Positions 26,982 to 35,560 of a stretch of 64,000 bases of DNA are shown piece by piece. The number at the start of each line of letters is the position of its first letter. The stretch's first letter is position 1. The DNA comes from Vibrio sp. RE88 (lineage in GTDB: Bacteria; Pseudomonadota; Gammaproteobacteria; Enterobacterales; Vibrionaceae), in the NCBI RefSeq assembly GCF_013113835.1, contig NZ_VTYQ01000008.1, positions 220,202 to 284,201 of the forward strand, given 5' to 3'. The notes below the pieces were generated by a model. It saw nothing but the letters and a program-made list of their open reading frames with translations, searched no databases and was not told the DNA's origin. A program made the position numbers and the translations under genes.

Positions 26982-27314
26982 ATGGAAGCACTAGCTAAAC
27001 ATAACTTTGCTCGCATTTCGCCTCAGAAAGCTCGCTTAGTTGCGGATCAAATCCGTGGTAAATCAGTTGACCAAGCTCTAGAAATCCTAACTTTCAGCAA
27101 CAAAAAAGCTGCTGACCTAGTTAAGAAAGTTCTTGAGTCAGCTATCGCGAACGCGGAGCACAACGAAGGTGCAGATATTGACGATCTAAGTGTCGCAAAG
27201 ATCTTCGTAGATGAAGGCCCTATCATGAAGCGTATTATGCCTCGTGCTAAAGGTCGTGCGGATCGTATCTTGAAGCGTTCAAGCCACATCACTGTTGTTG
27301 TAGCAGATCGCTAA
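26982..27314 (+). CDS. rplV: Ribosomal protein L22
   Basis: 110 residues, MEALAKHNFARISPQKARLVADQ. The beta-hairpin near residues 80-100 (IMKRIMPRAKGRADRI) reaches the tunnel constriction where macrolides bind; no resistance change is visible by eye. Two ATGs stand in tandem (26979, 26982); the second is better spaced from AGGAG and gives the standard protein. Confidence 0.98.
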   Translation: MEALAKHNFARISPQKARLVADQIRGKSVDQALEILTFSNKKAADLVKKVLESAIANAEHNEGADIDDLSVAKIFVDEGPIMKRIMPRAKGRADRILKRSSHITVVVADR

Positions 27315-27333
27315 GAGACTAGGAGAGTAAGCA

Positions 27334-28032
27334 ATGGGTCAGAAAGTACATCCAAATGGTATTCGTCTTGGCATCGTTAAGCCTTGGAATGCTACATGGT
27401 TTGCTAACACCAAAGATTTCGCTGACAACCTAGACGGCGACTTCAAGGTACGTCAGTTCCTTACAAGTGAACTGAAAAAAGCGTCTCTATCACGCATCGT
27501 TATCGAGCGTCCTGCTAAGAGCATCCGTGTGACTATTCACACTGCTCGTCCAGGCGTTGTTATCGGTAAGAAAGGTGAAGACGTTGAGAAGCTACGCGCA
27601 GCAGTAGCTAAAATTGCAGGTGTACCAGCGCAAATTAACATCGCTGAAGTACGTAAGCCTGAACTAGATGCGCAACTTGTTGGTGACAGCATCGCGTCTC
27701 AGCTAGAGCGTCGTGTGATGTTCCGTCGTGCTATGAAGCGCGCGGTACAAAACGCTATGCGTCTAGGTGCTAAAGGTATCAAAGTAGAAGTAAGTGGTCG
27801 TCTAGGCGGCGCTGAAATCGCACGTTCAGAGTGGTACCGTGAAGGTCGTGTACCTCTACACACTCTACGTGCTGACATTGATTACGCAACTTCTTCGGCT
27901 CACACTCAATACGGTGTAATCGGCATTAAAGTTTGGATCTTCAAAGGTGAGATCCTAGGCGGCATGCCAGCAGCTAACGCTGTAGAGCCTAAAGGCGACA
28001 AGCCTAAGAAGCAGCGCAAAGGCCGTAAGTAA
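27334..28032 (+). CDS. rpsC: Ribosomal protein S3
   Basis: 232 residues with the KH motif VVIGKKGEDVEKLR near residues 70-85 and a basic, Lys/Gly-rich C-terminus. It forms part of the mRNA entry site and helicase. It begins MGQKVHPNGIRLGIVKPW. Confidence 0.99.
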   Translation: MGQKVHPNGIRLGIVKPWNATWFANTKDFADNLDGDFKVRQFLTSELKKASLSRIVIERPAKSIRVTIHTARPGVVIGKKGEDVEKLRAAVAKIAGVPAQINIAEVRKPELDAQLVGDSIASQLERRVMFRRAMKRAVQNAMRLGAKGIKVEVSGRLGGAEIARSEWYREGRVPLHTLRADIDYATSSAHTQYGVIGIKVWIFKGEILGGMPAANAVEPKGDKPKKQRKGRK

Positions 28033-28043
28033 GGAGTCGACAG

Positions 28044-28454
28044 ATGCTACAACCTAAACGTACTAAGTTCCGTAAGGTTCAGACTGGTCGTAACCGTGGT
28101 CTAGCTAAAGGTACTGATGTAAGCTTCGGCGAATTCGGTCTTAAAGCAACTGGCCGTGGCCGTCTAACTGCTCGTCAAATCGAAGCGGCACGTCGTGCAA
28201 TGACACGTCACGTTAAGCGTCAAGGTAAAATCTGGATCCGTGTGTTCCCAGACAAACCTATCACAGAAAAACCACTTGAAGTTCGTCAAGGTAAGGGTAA
28301 AGGTAACGTTGAGTACTGGGTAGCCCAAATCCAACCTGGTAAGGTTATGTACGAAATGGGTGGTGTACCTGAAGAATTGGCTCGTGAAGCGTTCCGTCTA
28401 GCGGCGCGTAAACTGCCATTCAAAACTACGTTTGTAACTAAGCAGGTGATGTGA
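28044..28454 (+). CDS. rplP: Ribosomal protein L16
   Basis: 136 residues beginning MLQPKRTKFRKVQTGRNRGLA. It stabilises the A-site tRNA region of the large subunit. The ARG in RVFPDKPIT is the residue hydroxylated in E. coli L16. Its stop shares one base with the rpmC start. Confidence 0.99.
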   Translation: MLQPKRTKFRKVQTGRNRGLAKGTDVSFGEFGLKATGRGRLTARQIEAARRAMTRHVKRQGKIWIRVFPDKPITEKPLEVRQGKGKGNVEYWVAQIQPGKVMYEMGGVPEELAREAFRLAARKLPFKTTFVTKQVM

Positions 28455-28645
28455 TGAAAGCACAAGATCTACGCGAAAAAAGCGTTGAAGAGCTTAACGC
28501 TGAGCTATTGAATTTGCTACGCGAACAGTTCAACTTGCGCATGCAAGCTGCAACTGGTCAGCTACAGCAAACTCATACTCTGAAAGCTGTACGTCGTGAT
28601 ATCGCACGTGTGAAAACCGTATTGACTGAGAAGGCAGGCGCATAA
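28454..28645 (+). CDS. rpmC: Ribosomal protein L29
   Basis: 63 residues, a two-helix protein at the tunnel exit beside L23. The ATG at 28454 overlaps the rplP stop by a single A (TGATG); the GTG three bases earlier was rejected because it would add a residue not found in the family. It overlaps rpsQ by one base. Confidence 0.98.
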   Translation: MKAQDLREKSVEELNAELLNLLREQFNLRMQAATGQLQQTHTLKAVRRDIARVKTVLTEKAGA

Positions 28646-28899
28646 TGAGCGACAAAATTCGTACTTCATTTGGTCGTGTAGTTAGCAACAAGGCTGACAA
28701 GTCTATCACTGTTGCTATCGAGCGCATGGTTAAACACCCAATTTACGGCAAGTTCGTAAAGCGCACGACTAAAGTTCACGCACATGACGAGAACAACGAG
28801 TGTGGCCTAGGCGATACTGTTGAGATTCGTGAATGTCGTCCACTGTCTAAGACTAAGTCTTGGACACTGGTAAAAGTTGTAGAAAAAGCGAAAGGCTAA
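28645..28899 (+). CDS. rpsQ: Ribosomal protein S17
   Basis: 84 residues, an OB-fold 16S rRNA binder with DKSITVAIERMVKHPIYGKFVKRT. Last gene of the S10 operon; a terminator follows 24 bases after the stop. Confidence 0.98.
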   Translation: MSDKIRTSFGRVVSNKADKSITVAIERMVKHPIYGKFVKRTTKVHAHDENNECGLGDTVEIRECRPLSKTKSWTLVKVVEKAKG

Positions 28900-28922
28900 T
28901 CCTTAGCTAATTCTATGATGTT

Positions 28923-28960
28923 AAACGGCTCCAAAATTATTTTGGGGCCGTTTATTTTTT
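28923..28960 (+). terminator. Terminator of the S10 operon
   Basis: AAACGGC-T-CCAAAA pairs with TTTTGG-G-GCCGTTT (one T-G pair), followed by TTTATTTTTT. It separates the S10 and spc operons, as in E. coli. Confidence 0.85.
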
Positions 28961-28983
28961 GACTACCCAATCACAAAAAAGGG

Positions 28984-28992
28984 TGGTACAAT
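28984..28992 (+). promoter_or_regulatory. spc operon promoter (extended -10)
   Basis: TGG-TACAAT fits an extended -10 (TGn plus a five-of-six hexamer). A TTGACT lies at 28959-28964 but 22 bases upstream, too far for a normal -35, which the extended -10 may compensate. The leader to rplN would be about 65 bases. Confidence 0.55.
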
Positions 28993-29063
28993 TCGCGTCC
29001 CTTTTAAAGAGGCAGCCCGACCCGTGATGGGTCTAGTTATTAATATTTAGCGGAGCACTAACA

Positions 29064-29435
29064 ATGATCCAAATGCAAAGTACACTTGACGCAGCTGATA
29101 ACTCTGGCGCGCGCAAGGTAATGTGTATTAAGGTCCTGGGTGGCTCACACCGCCGTTATGCACATATCGGTGACGTCATCAAAGTTACTGTTAAGGAAGC
29201 AATTCCTCGCGGTAAAGTTAAGAAAGGTGATGTTCTGAAGGCGGTTGTCGTGCGCACTCGCAAAGGCGTTCGTCGTCCAGACGGTTCTGTCATTCGCTTC
29301 GACCGTAATGCTTGCGTATTGTTGAACGACAACACTGAGCAACCAATCGGTACACGTATCTTTGGCCCTGTGACACGTGAACTTCGTGGCGATAAGTTCA
29401 TGAAGATCGTTTCACTGGCTCCAGAAGTTCTGTAA
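29064..29435 (+). CDS. rplN: Ribosomal protein L14
   Basis: 123 residues, MIQMQSTLDAADNSGARKVMCIKVLGGSHRRYA, the normal start. It forms intersubunit bridges. First gene of the spc operon, 13 bases before rplX. Confidence 0.99.
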   Translation: MIQMQSTLDAADNSGARKVMCIKVLGGSHRRYAHIGDVIKVTVKEAIPRGKVKKGDVLKAVVVRTRKGVRRPDGSVIRFDRNACVLLNDNTEQPIGTRIFGPVTRELRGDKFMKIVSLAPEVL

Positions 29436-29448
29436 GGAGCACGTAGAA

Positions 29449-29766
29449 ATGGCAGCTAAAATCCGTCGTAACGACGAAGTAATCGTTCTTGCTGGTAAAG
29501 ATAAAGGCAAGAAAGGTAAAGTAACTAAGGTTCTAGCAACTGGTAAAGTTATCGTTGAAGGTATCAACCTTGTTAAGAAGCACCAAAAGCCGGTTCCGGC
29601 TCTAGGTCAACAAGGTGGCATCGTTGAGCAAGAAGCAGCTATTGATGCTTCTAACGTTGCAATCTTTAACGCAGCTACTGGTAAAGCTGACCGTATCGGT
29701 TTCCGTTTTGAAGATGGTAAGAAAGTTCGTTTCTTTAAATCTAACAACGAAATCGTTTCTAACTAA
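29449..29766 (+). CDS. rplX: Ribosomal protein L24
   Basis: 105 residues with the KOW motif in VIVLAGKDKGKKGKVTKV. An early assembly protein near the tunnel exit. Followed by rplE after 23 bases. Confidence 0.99.
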   Translation: MAAKIRRNDEVIVLAGKDKGKKGKVTKVLATGKVIVEGINLVKKHQKPVPALGQQGGIVEQEAAIDASNVAIFNAATGKADRIGFRFEDGKKVRFFKSNNEIVSN

Positions 29767-29789
29767 TAGAAGTAATTTGGAGTTCTACT

Positions 29790-30329
29790 ATGGCGAAACT
29801 GCATGATTACTACAAGTCGTCTGTAGTCGCTGAACTGACCAAACAGTTTAGCTACACAAGCGTCATGCAAGTCCCTAGAATCGAGAAAATCACCCTAAAC
29901 ATGGGTGTTGGTGAAGCAATCAACGATAAGAAACTGCTAGAAAACGCAGCTGCTGATATGGCAACGATCTCTGGTCAAAAGCCACTTATCACTAAAGCGC
30001 GTAAATCTGTTGCAGGTTTCAAAATCCGCGAAGGCTACCCTATCGGTTGTAAAGTAACCTTGCGTGGCGAACGTATGTGGGATTTTCTTGAGCGTTTAAT
30101 TAACATCGCTCTTCCACGTGTACGTGACTTCCGTGGCGTTAGCGCTAAGTCTTTTGACGGACGCGGTAACTACAGCATGGGCGTTCGCGAGCAAATCATC
30201 TTCCCGGAAATCGACTTTGATAAAGTTGATCGAGTACGCGGTCTAGACATCACTATTACGACGTCTGCTGGTACTGATGAGGAAGGCCGTGCTCTGCTGG
30301 CTGCCTTTAACTTCCCATTCCGTAAGTAA
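29790..30329 (+). CDS. rplE: Ribosomal protein L5
   Basis: 179 residues; binds 5S rRNA and the P-site tRNA. ALPRVRDFRGVSAKSFDGRGNYSMGVREQ is conserved. In E. coli S8 represses the spc operon by binding the mRNA at the rplE start; here MAKLHDYYKSSV is coded by a segment with CTAC/GTAG pairing potential, which could be the equivalent, though I cannot fold it reliably. Confidence 0.99.
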   Translation: MAKLHDYYKSSVVAELTKQFSYTSVMQVPRIEKITLNMGVGEAINDKKLLENAAADMATISGQKPLITKARKSVAGFKIREGYPIGCKVTLRGERMWDFLERLINIALPRVRDFRGVSAKSFDGRGNYSMGVREQIIFPEIDFDKVDRVRGLDITITTSAGTDEEGRALLAAFNFPFRK

Positions 30330-30346
30330 GGTGAAGGGTTACTGTT

Positions 30347-30652
30347 ATGGCTAAAAATTCAATGAAAGCACGTGAAGCAAAACGTGCGAAGCTAGTAGCT
30401 AAGTTCGCTGAAAAGCGTGCTGCGCTTAAAGCTATCATCAGCGATGTAAACGCATCTGAAGAAGATCGTTGGAACGCAGTTCTTAAATTGCAATCTCTTC
30501 CACGTGATTCAAGTGCATCACGTCAGCGCAACCGTTGTAACCAAACTGGTCGTCCACACGGTTACCTACGTAAGTTCGGTCTAAGCCGTATCAAAGTTCG
30601 TGAAGCTTGCATGAAAGGCGAGATTCCAGGACTTCGTAAGGCTAGCTGGTAA
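30347..30652 (+). CDS. rpsN: Ribosomal protein S14 (long, zinc-free type)
   Basis: 101 residues, MAKNSMKAREAKRAKLVAKF to GLRKASW. It lacks the CxxC pairs of the short zinc form; RNRCNQTGRPHGYLRKFGLSR is the C-terminal core. It binds the 30S head near S19. Confidence 0.98.
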   Translation: MAKNSMKAREAKRAKLVAKFAEKRAALKAIISDVNASEEDRWNAVLKLQSLPRDSSASRQRNRCNQTGRPHGYLRKFGLSRIKVREACMKGEIPGLRKASW

Positions 30653-30681
30653 TTGCCACTTAATCATTTGGAGTAAATCAT

Positions 30682-31074
30682 ATGAGCATGCAAGATCCGA
30701 TTTCGGATATGCTGACCCGCGTTCGTAACGGTCAGGCAGCAAACAAAGTTGCTGTTAAAATGCCTTCTTCAAAGCTTAAAGTTGCAATTGCTGCACTACT
30801 AAAAGCTGAAGGTTACATCACTGACTTCGCTGTTGAAGGCGAAGCAAAACCTGAGCTAGAAGTTACTCTTAAGTACTTCCAAGCTAAACCAGTAATCGAG
30901 CAACTTAAACGTGTTTCTCGTCCAGGTCTACGTGTTTACAAGAAGAAAGATCAACTTCCTTCTGTAATGGGTGGTCTTGGTGTTGCAATCGTTTCAACTT
31001 CCAAGGGTCTTATGTCAGACCGCGCTGCACGTAAAGCAGGTCTTGGTGGTGAAATCATCTGTTACGTAGCTTAA
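30682..31074 (+). CDS. rpsH: Ribosomal protein S8
   Basis: 130 residues, MSMQDPISDMLTRVRNGQAA. A central 16S binder and, in E. coli, the translational repressor of this operon. TSKGLMSDRAARKAGLGGEIICYV at the C-terminus is the RNA-binding part. Confidence 0.99.
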   Translation: MSMQDPISDMLTRVRNGQAANKVAVKMPSSKLKVAIAALLKAEGYITDFAVEGEAKPELEVTLKYFQAKPVIEQLKRVSRPGLRVYKKKDQLPSVMGGLGVAIVSTSKGLMSDRAARKAGLGGEIICYVA

Positions 31075-31086
31075 TAGGAGTAGACT

Positions 31087-31620
31087 ATGTCTCGTGTTGC
31101 TAAAGCACCTGTCGCTATTCCAGCTGGCGTAGAGGTGAAACTAAACGGCCAAGAAATCACTGTAAAAGGTGCTAAAGGCGAACTATCTCGCGTTCTTAAC
31201 GCTGCGGTAGTTGTTGCTCAGGAAGAAAACAATCTTACTTTCGGTCCTCGCGAAGGTGTTGCTAACGCATGGGCACAAGCAGGTACTGCTCGCGCTCTAG
31301 TTAACAACATGGTTGTTGGCGTTACTGAAGGCTTTACTAAGAAGCTAACTCTTAAGGGTGTTGGTTACCGTGCTGCTATCAAAGGCAACGCTGTAGGCCT
31401 AACTCTTGGCTTCTCTCACCCAGTTGAGCATGAATTGCCAGCGGGTATTAAAGCTGAGTGTCCAAGCCAAACTGAAATCGTGATCACTGGTTGTGACAAG
31501 CAATTAGTTGGTCAGGTTGCGGCTGACATTCGTTCTTACCGTGAGCCTGAGCCTTATAAAGGTAAAGGTGTTCGTTACGCAGATGAAAATGTGCGTACTA
31601 AAGAAGCTAAGAAGAAGTAA
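31087..31620 (+). CDS. rplF: Ribosomal protein L6
   Basis: 177 residues with two L6 repeats; KGVGYRAAIKGNAVGLTLGFSHPV is in the middle and EPEPYKGKGVRYADENVRTKEAKKK at the end. Located near the factor-binding region. Confidence 0.99.
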   Translation: MSRVAKAPVAIPAGVEVKLNGQEITVKGAKGELSRVLNAAVVVAQEENNLTFGPREGVANAWAQAGTARALVNNMVVGVTEGFTKKLTLKGVGYRAAIKGNAVGLTLGFSHPVEHELPAGIKAECPSQTEIVITGCDKQLVGQVAADIRSYREPEPYKGKGVRYADENVRTKEAKKK

Positions 31621-31629
31621 GGTAACACT

Positions 31630-31983
31630 ATGGATAAGAAAGCATCTCGCATCCGTCGTGCTACACGCGCACGTCGTAAGATTGCAGAACTGGGTGCAAC
31701 TCGCCTAGTAGTACACCGTACTCCTCGTCACGTGTACGCTCAGGTTATCGCATCAAACGGCTCTGAGGTTATCGCAGCAGCTTCTACTGTAGAAAAAGCG
31801 ATCCGTGAGCAAGTTAAGAACACTGGTAACATCGATGCAGCTAAAGCAGTAGGTAAAGCTGTTGCAGAACGCGCTATTGAAAAAGGCGTAGATTCAGTTG
31901 CATTTGATCGTTCTGGTTTCCAATACCACGGTCGAGTGGCGGCGCTAGCAGAATCTGCTCGCGAAGCTGGTCTGAAATTCTAA
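31630..31983 (+). CDS. rplR: Ribosomal protein L18
   Basis: 117 residues, MDKKASRIRRATRARRKIAELG. It binds 5S rRNA; SGFQYHGRVAALAESAREAGLKF is the conserved C-terminus. Confidence 0.99.
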   Translation: MDKKASRIRRATRARRKIAELGATRLVVHRTPRHVYAQVIASNGSEVIAAASTVEKAIREQVKNTGNIDAAKAVGKAVAERAIEKGVDSVAFDRSGFQYHGRVAALAESAREAGLKF

Positions 31984-31997
31984 GGTAGGGTTGGAAG

Positions 31998-32501
31998 ATG
32001 GCTAAAGAACAACAAGTTCAAGCGAATGATTTGCAAGAAAAGCTAATCGCAGTTAACCGTGTTTCTAAAACGGTTAAAGGTGGTCGAATCATGAGCTTTA
32101 CTGCACTAACAGTAGTTGGTGACGGTAACGGTCGCGTAGGTTTCGGTTACGGCAAAGCTCGTGAAGTACCTGCAGCGATTCAAAAAGCAATGGAAAAAGC
32201 GCGTCGTAACATGACTACTATCGCGCTTAACGAAGGCACTCTTTTCCACCCGGTTAAAGGTCGCCACTCGGGCTCTAAAGTTTACATGCAGCCAGCTGCA
32301 GAAGGTACGGGTGTTATCGCAGGTGGTGCGATGCGTGCAGTACTAGAAGTAGCAGGTGTACACAACGTACTATCTAAAGCATACGGTTCTACGAACCCTA
32401 TCAACATCGTTCGTGCTACGATCGATGCACTAGGTAGCATGAAGTCGCCAGAAATGGTTGCTGCTAAACGTGGTCTAACTGTTGAATCTATTTCGGAGTA
32501 A
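31998..32501 (+). CDS. rpsE: Ribosomal protein S5
   Basis: 167 residues. VNRVSKTVKGGRIMSFTALTVVGD holds the loop whose mutations give spectinomycin resistance and error-prone translation; it looks wild type. VGFGYGKAREVPAAIQKAME follows. Confidence 0.99.
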   Translation: MAKEQQVQANDLQEKLIAVNRVSKTVKGGRIMSFTALTVVGDGNGRVGFGYGKAREVPAAIQKAMEKARRNMTTIALNEGTLFHPVKGRHSGSKVYMQPAAEGTGVIAGGAMRAVLEVAGVHNVLSKAYGSTNPINIVRATIDALGSMKSPEMVAAKRGLTVESISE

Positions 32502-32508
32502 GAACACC

Positions 32509-32685
32509 ATGGCAACTATTAAAGTTACTCAAACTAAAAGCTCAATCGGTCGCCTACCTAAGCACAAAGCGTGTCTAAAGGGTTTGGGCCTTCGTAAAAT
32601 CAACCATACTGTAGAACTTGAAGATACTCCGTGTGTACGCGGCATGATCAACAAGGTTTTCTACATGGTTAAAGTTGAGGAGTAA
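32509..32685 (+). CDS. rpmD: Ribosomal protein L30
   Basis: 58 residues, MATIKVTQTKSSIGRLPKHK. The frame is open upstream into rpsE, but the ATG at 32509 is the normal start and lies 7 bases after the rpsE stop. Confidence 0.98.
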   Translation: MATIKVTQTKSSIGRLPKHKACLKGLGLRKINHTVELEDTPCVRGMINKVFYMVKVEE

Positions 32686-32690
32686 TCAGA

Positions 32691-33125
32691 ATGCGTTTGA
32701 ATACTCTATCACCGGCTGCGGGTTCTAAGCCTTCTGCGAAGCGCGTAGGTCGTGGTATCGGTTCTGGCCTTGGTAAAACCGGTGGCCGTGGCCACAAAGG
32801 TCAAAAGTCACGTTCTGGCGGTTCAGTTCGTCCAGGTTTTGAAGGCGGTCAAATGCCTCTGAAACAACGTCTACCAAAATTCGGTTTCACTTCTCGTAAG
32901 AGCCTAGTGTCTGCTGAAGTTCGTCTAGCTGAGCTAGCGAAAGTTACTGGTGACGTGGTTGATCTAAACAGCCTTAAAGCTGCTAACGTTATCACTAAGA
33001 ACATCGAATTTGTTAAAGTTGTTCTATCTGGTGAAATTAACAAAGCAGTGACTGTTAAAGGTCTACGTGTGACTAAAGGCGCTAAAGCTGCAATCGAAGC
33101 TGCAGGCGGTAAAATCGAGGAATAA
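32691..33125 (+). CDS. rplO: Ribosomal protein L15
   Basis: 144 residues, MRLNTLSPAAGSKPSAKRVGRGIGSG followed by a Gly/Arg-rich extended arm (GKTGGRGHKGQKSRSGG) that threads through 23S rRNA. It starts 5 bases after rpmD and precedes secY by 20. Confidence 0.99.
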   Translation: MRLNTLSPAAGSKPSAKRVGRGIGSGLGKTGGRGHKGQKSRSGGSVRPGFEGGQMPLKQRLPKFGFTSRKSLVSAEVRLAELAKVTGDVVDLNSLKAANVITKNIEFVKVVLSGEINKAVTVKGLRVTKGAKAAIEAAGGKIEE

Positions 33126-33145
33126 TCTCGAGGAACGAGGTACAG

Positions 33146-34480
33146 ATGGCTAAGAAACCAGGACAAGATTTTCGTAGTGCTCAGAGCGGCTTAAGTGAAC
33201 TAAAGTCGCGCTTGTTATTCGTAATTGGTGCACTTTTAGTATTCCGAGCAGGCTCTTTTGTGCCGATTCCTGGTATTGACGCTGCTGTACTTGCCGATTT
33301 GTTCGAACAGCAAAAAGGTACCATCGTAGAAATGTTTAACATGTTCTCCGGTGGTGCTCTTGAGCGTGCATCTATATTAGCGTTGGGCATCATGCCGTAT
33401 ATTTCGGCATCTATTGTTGTCCAACTGCTAACTGTAGTTCATCCAGCGTTAGCTGAACTCAAAAAAGAGGGTGAAGCAGGCCGTCGTAAGATCAGCCAAT
33501 ATACACGCTACGGCACGCTTGTACTTGCAACATTCCAAGCTATTGGTATTGCAACGGGCTTACCAAACATGGTCGACAATCTGGTTGTTATCAACCAAAC
33601 CATGTTTACGCTTATTGCTACCGTAAGTTTAGTAACCGGCACCATGTTCCTGATGTGGTTAGGTGAACAAATTACAGAGCGTGGAATTGGTAACGGTATT
33701 TCGTTACTAATCTTTGCAGGTATTGTTGCTGGATTGCCTTCTGCAATCGGTCAAACAATCGAGCAAGCGCGTCAAGGTGAATTGCATGTACTTCTTCTGC
33801 TGTTGATTGTTGTACTTGCTTTTGCAGTTATCTACTTCGTTGTTTTCATGGAGCGTGGTCAGCGTCGAATCGTTGTCAACTACGCGAAGCGTCAACAAGG
33901 TCGTAAGGTATTTGCTGCACAAAGTACTCACTTGCCACTTAAAATTAATATGGCAGGTGTTATTCCAGCAATCTTTGCATCAAGCATTATTCTGTTCCCA
34001 GGAACACTGGCGCAATGGTTTGGTCAGAATGGTGAGAGCAGCACGTTCGGTTGGTTAACTGACGTGTCATTGGCTCTTAGCCCAGGTCAACCTTTGTATG
34101 TAATGCTTTATGCTGCAGCGATTATTTTCTTCTGTTTCTTTTACACGGCGTTGGTTTTCAACCCGCGTGAAACAGCAGATAACCTGAAGAAGTCTGGTGC
34201 ATTCGTACCCGGCATCCGCCCAGGTGAGCAGACAGCGAAATATATTGATAAAGTAATGACGCGTTTAACCCTAGCCGGTGCGCTTTACATTACCTTTATC
34301 TGTCTGATTCCGGAGTTCATGATGGTCGCGTGGAACGTACGTTTCTACTTCGGCGGTACATCACTACTTATCGTAGTTGTTGTAATTATGGACTTTATGG
34401 CACAGGTACAGACTCATCTGATGTCTCAACAGTATGATTCTGTGTTGAAAAAGGCAAACCTGAAAGGCTACGGCCGTTAA
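33146..34480 (+). CDS. secY: Protein translocase subunit SecY
   Basis: A 444-residue integral membrane protein with ten hydrophobic segments. It is the pore of the SecYEG channel in the inner membrane. The plug and lateral-gate segments, AGSFVPIPGIDAAVLADLF and the conserved MPYISASIVVQLL, are recognisable. It sits in the spc operon between rplO and rpmJ, as in E. coli. Confidence 0.98.
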   Translation: MAKKPGQDFRSAQSGLSELKSRLLFVIGALLVFRAGSFVPIPGIDAAVLADLFEQQKGTIVEMFNMFSGGALERASILALGIMPYISASIVVQLLTVVHPALAELKKEGEAGRRKISQYTRYGTLVLATFQAIGIATGLPNMVDNLVVINQTMFTLIATVSLVTGTMFLMWLGEQITERGIGNGISLLIFAGIVAGLPSAIGQTIEQARQGELHVLLLLLIVVLAFAVIYFVVFMERGQRRIVVNYAKRQQGRKVFAAQSTHLPLKINMAGVIPAIFASSIILFPGTLAQWFGQNGESSTFGWLTDVSLALSPGQPLYVMLYAAAIIFFCFFYTALVFNPRETADNLKKSGAFVPGIRPGEQTAKYIDKVMTRLTLAGALYITFICLIPEFMMVAWNVRFYFGGTSLLIVVVVIMDFMAQVQTHLMSQQYDSVLKKANLKGYGR

Positions 34481-34507
34481 TTCAGGTTTCATTTACGGAG
34501 TTTAGCA

Positions 34508-34621
34508 ATGAAAGTTCGTGCTTCCGTTAAAAAAATCTGCCGTAACTGTAAAGTTATCAAGCGTAACGGTGTTGTTCGCGTGATTTGCAGTGAGCCAAAG
34601 CACAAGCAGCGCCAAGGCTAA
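34508..34621 (+). CDS. rpmJ: Ribosomal protein L36 (zinc-binding type)
   Basis: A 37-residue gene: [19 protein letters not shown], then [18 protein letters not shown]. Cys11, Cys14, Cys27 and His32 form the zinc ribbon. It starts after CGGAG, 27 bases past the secY stop. It is one residue shorter than E. coli L36. Vibrios often carry a second zinc-free L36 elsewhere; none is in this window. Confidence 0.97.
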
Positions 34622-34638
34622 TTAGCAGAAATTTTTAC

Positions 34639-34667
34639 TTGAAATATAAGGTAGCGTCGAGTATATT
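34639..34667 (+). promoter_or_regulatory. Alpha operon promoter
   Basis: TTGAAA at 34639-34644 and TATATT at 34662-34667 are separated by exactly 17 bases. It directs the alpha-operon leader ahead of rpsM, though read-through from the spc operon is also possible. Confidence 0.75.
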
Positions 34668-34674
34668 CCTCGGC

Positions 34675-34780
34675 CTACCTTTTGCGTGCAAAAGAAGTAG
34701 TATTCCGCAGCGTATCCATAACGGGCTTTGCTGCGGCTAATTCTTTTATGAAACACTAGGAGTGAATAATGGCCCGTATT
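34675..34780 (+). ncRNA. Alpha operon leader (S4-binding pseudoknot)
   Basis: CCGCAG (34705-34710) pairs with CTGCGG (34731-34736), and in the loop ACGGGC (34721-34726) is the exact complement of GCCCGT (34772-34777) just inside the rpsM coding sequence. This nested arrangement is the pseudoknot known from E. coli, where S4 traps it and blocks rpsM translation. The A-rich AAAGAAG segment and the GGAG SD lie between. Confidence 0.8.
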
Positions 34781-35125
34781 GCAGGCATTAACATTCCTGA
34801 TCAAAAACATGCTGTAATCGCACTAACTGCGATCTACGGTATCGGTAAAACTCGCTCTCAAGCTATCCTAGCTGAAGTGGGTATTGCTGAAGATGTTAAG
34901 ATCAGTGAACTAACTGAAGAGCAGATCGATCAACTGCGTGATGGTGTAGCTAAGTACACTGTAGAAGGTGATCTACGTCGTGAAGTATCTATGAACATCA
35001 AGCGTCTTATGGACCTTGGCTGTTACCGTGGTCTTCGTCATCGTCGCAGTCTACCACTACGTGGACAGCGTACTAAAACCAATGCTCGCACCCGTAAGGG
35101 TCCGCGTAAGCCGATCAAGAAATAA
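34769..35125 (+). CDS. rpsM: Ribosomal protein S13
   Basis: 118 residues, MARIAGINIPDQKHAVIALTAIYG. Contacts tRNA from the 30S head; the basic tail RGQRTKTNARTRKGPRKPIKK is standard. Start codon and codons 2-3 take part in the leader pseudoknot. Confidence 0.99.
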   Translation: MARIAGINIPDQKHAVIALTAIYGIGKTRSQAILAEVGIAEDVKISELTEEQIDQLRDGVAKYTVEGDLRREVSMNIKRLMDLGCYRGLRHRRSLPLRGQRTKTNARTRKGPRKPIKK

Positions 35126-35143
35126 TCGGGAAGGTAGAGTACA

Positions 35144-35533
35144 ATGGCTAAACAACCAACTCGCGCTCGTAAGCGCGTACGCAAGCAAGTTGCAGATGGC
35201 GTTGCGCACATCCATGCATCTTTCAATAACACAATCGTAACCATCACTGACCGTCAAGGTAACGCTCTTGCATGGGCTACTGCCGGTGGTTCAGGTTTCC
35301 GTGGTTCTCGTAAGTCTACTCCGTTCGCTGCACAGGTTGCTGCTGAGCGTTGTGCTGAAATGGCTAAAGAGTACGGTCTAAAGAACTTGGAAGTTATGGT
35401 TAAGGGTCCAGGTCCAGGTCGTGAATCTACTGTTCGCGCACTGAACGCTGCTGGTTTCCGCATCACAAACATTGTTGATGCTACACCAATCCCTCATAAC
35501 GGTTGTCGTCCACCTAAGAAACGTCGCGTATAA
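35144..35533 (+). CDS. rpsK: Ribosomal protein S11
   Basis: 129 residues with the platform-binding segment [22 protein letters not shown] and the C-terminus [13 protein letters not shown]. It follows rpsM by 18 bases. Confidence 0.99.
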
Positions 35534-35560
35534 CGTTTTTTAGATTACTGGAGAAAGATC

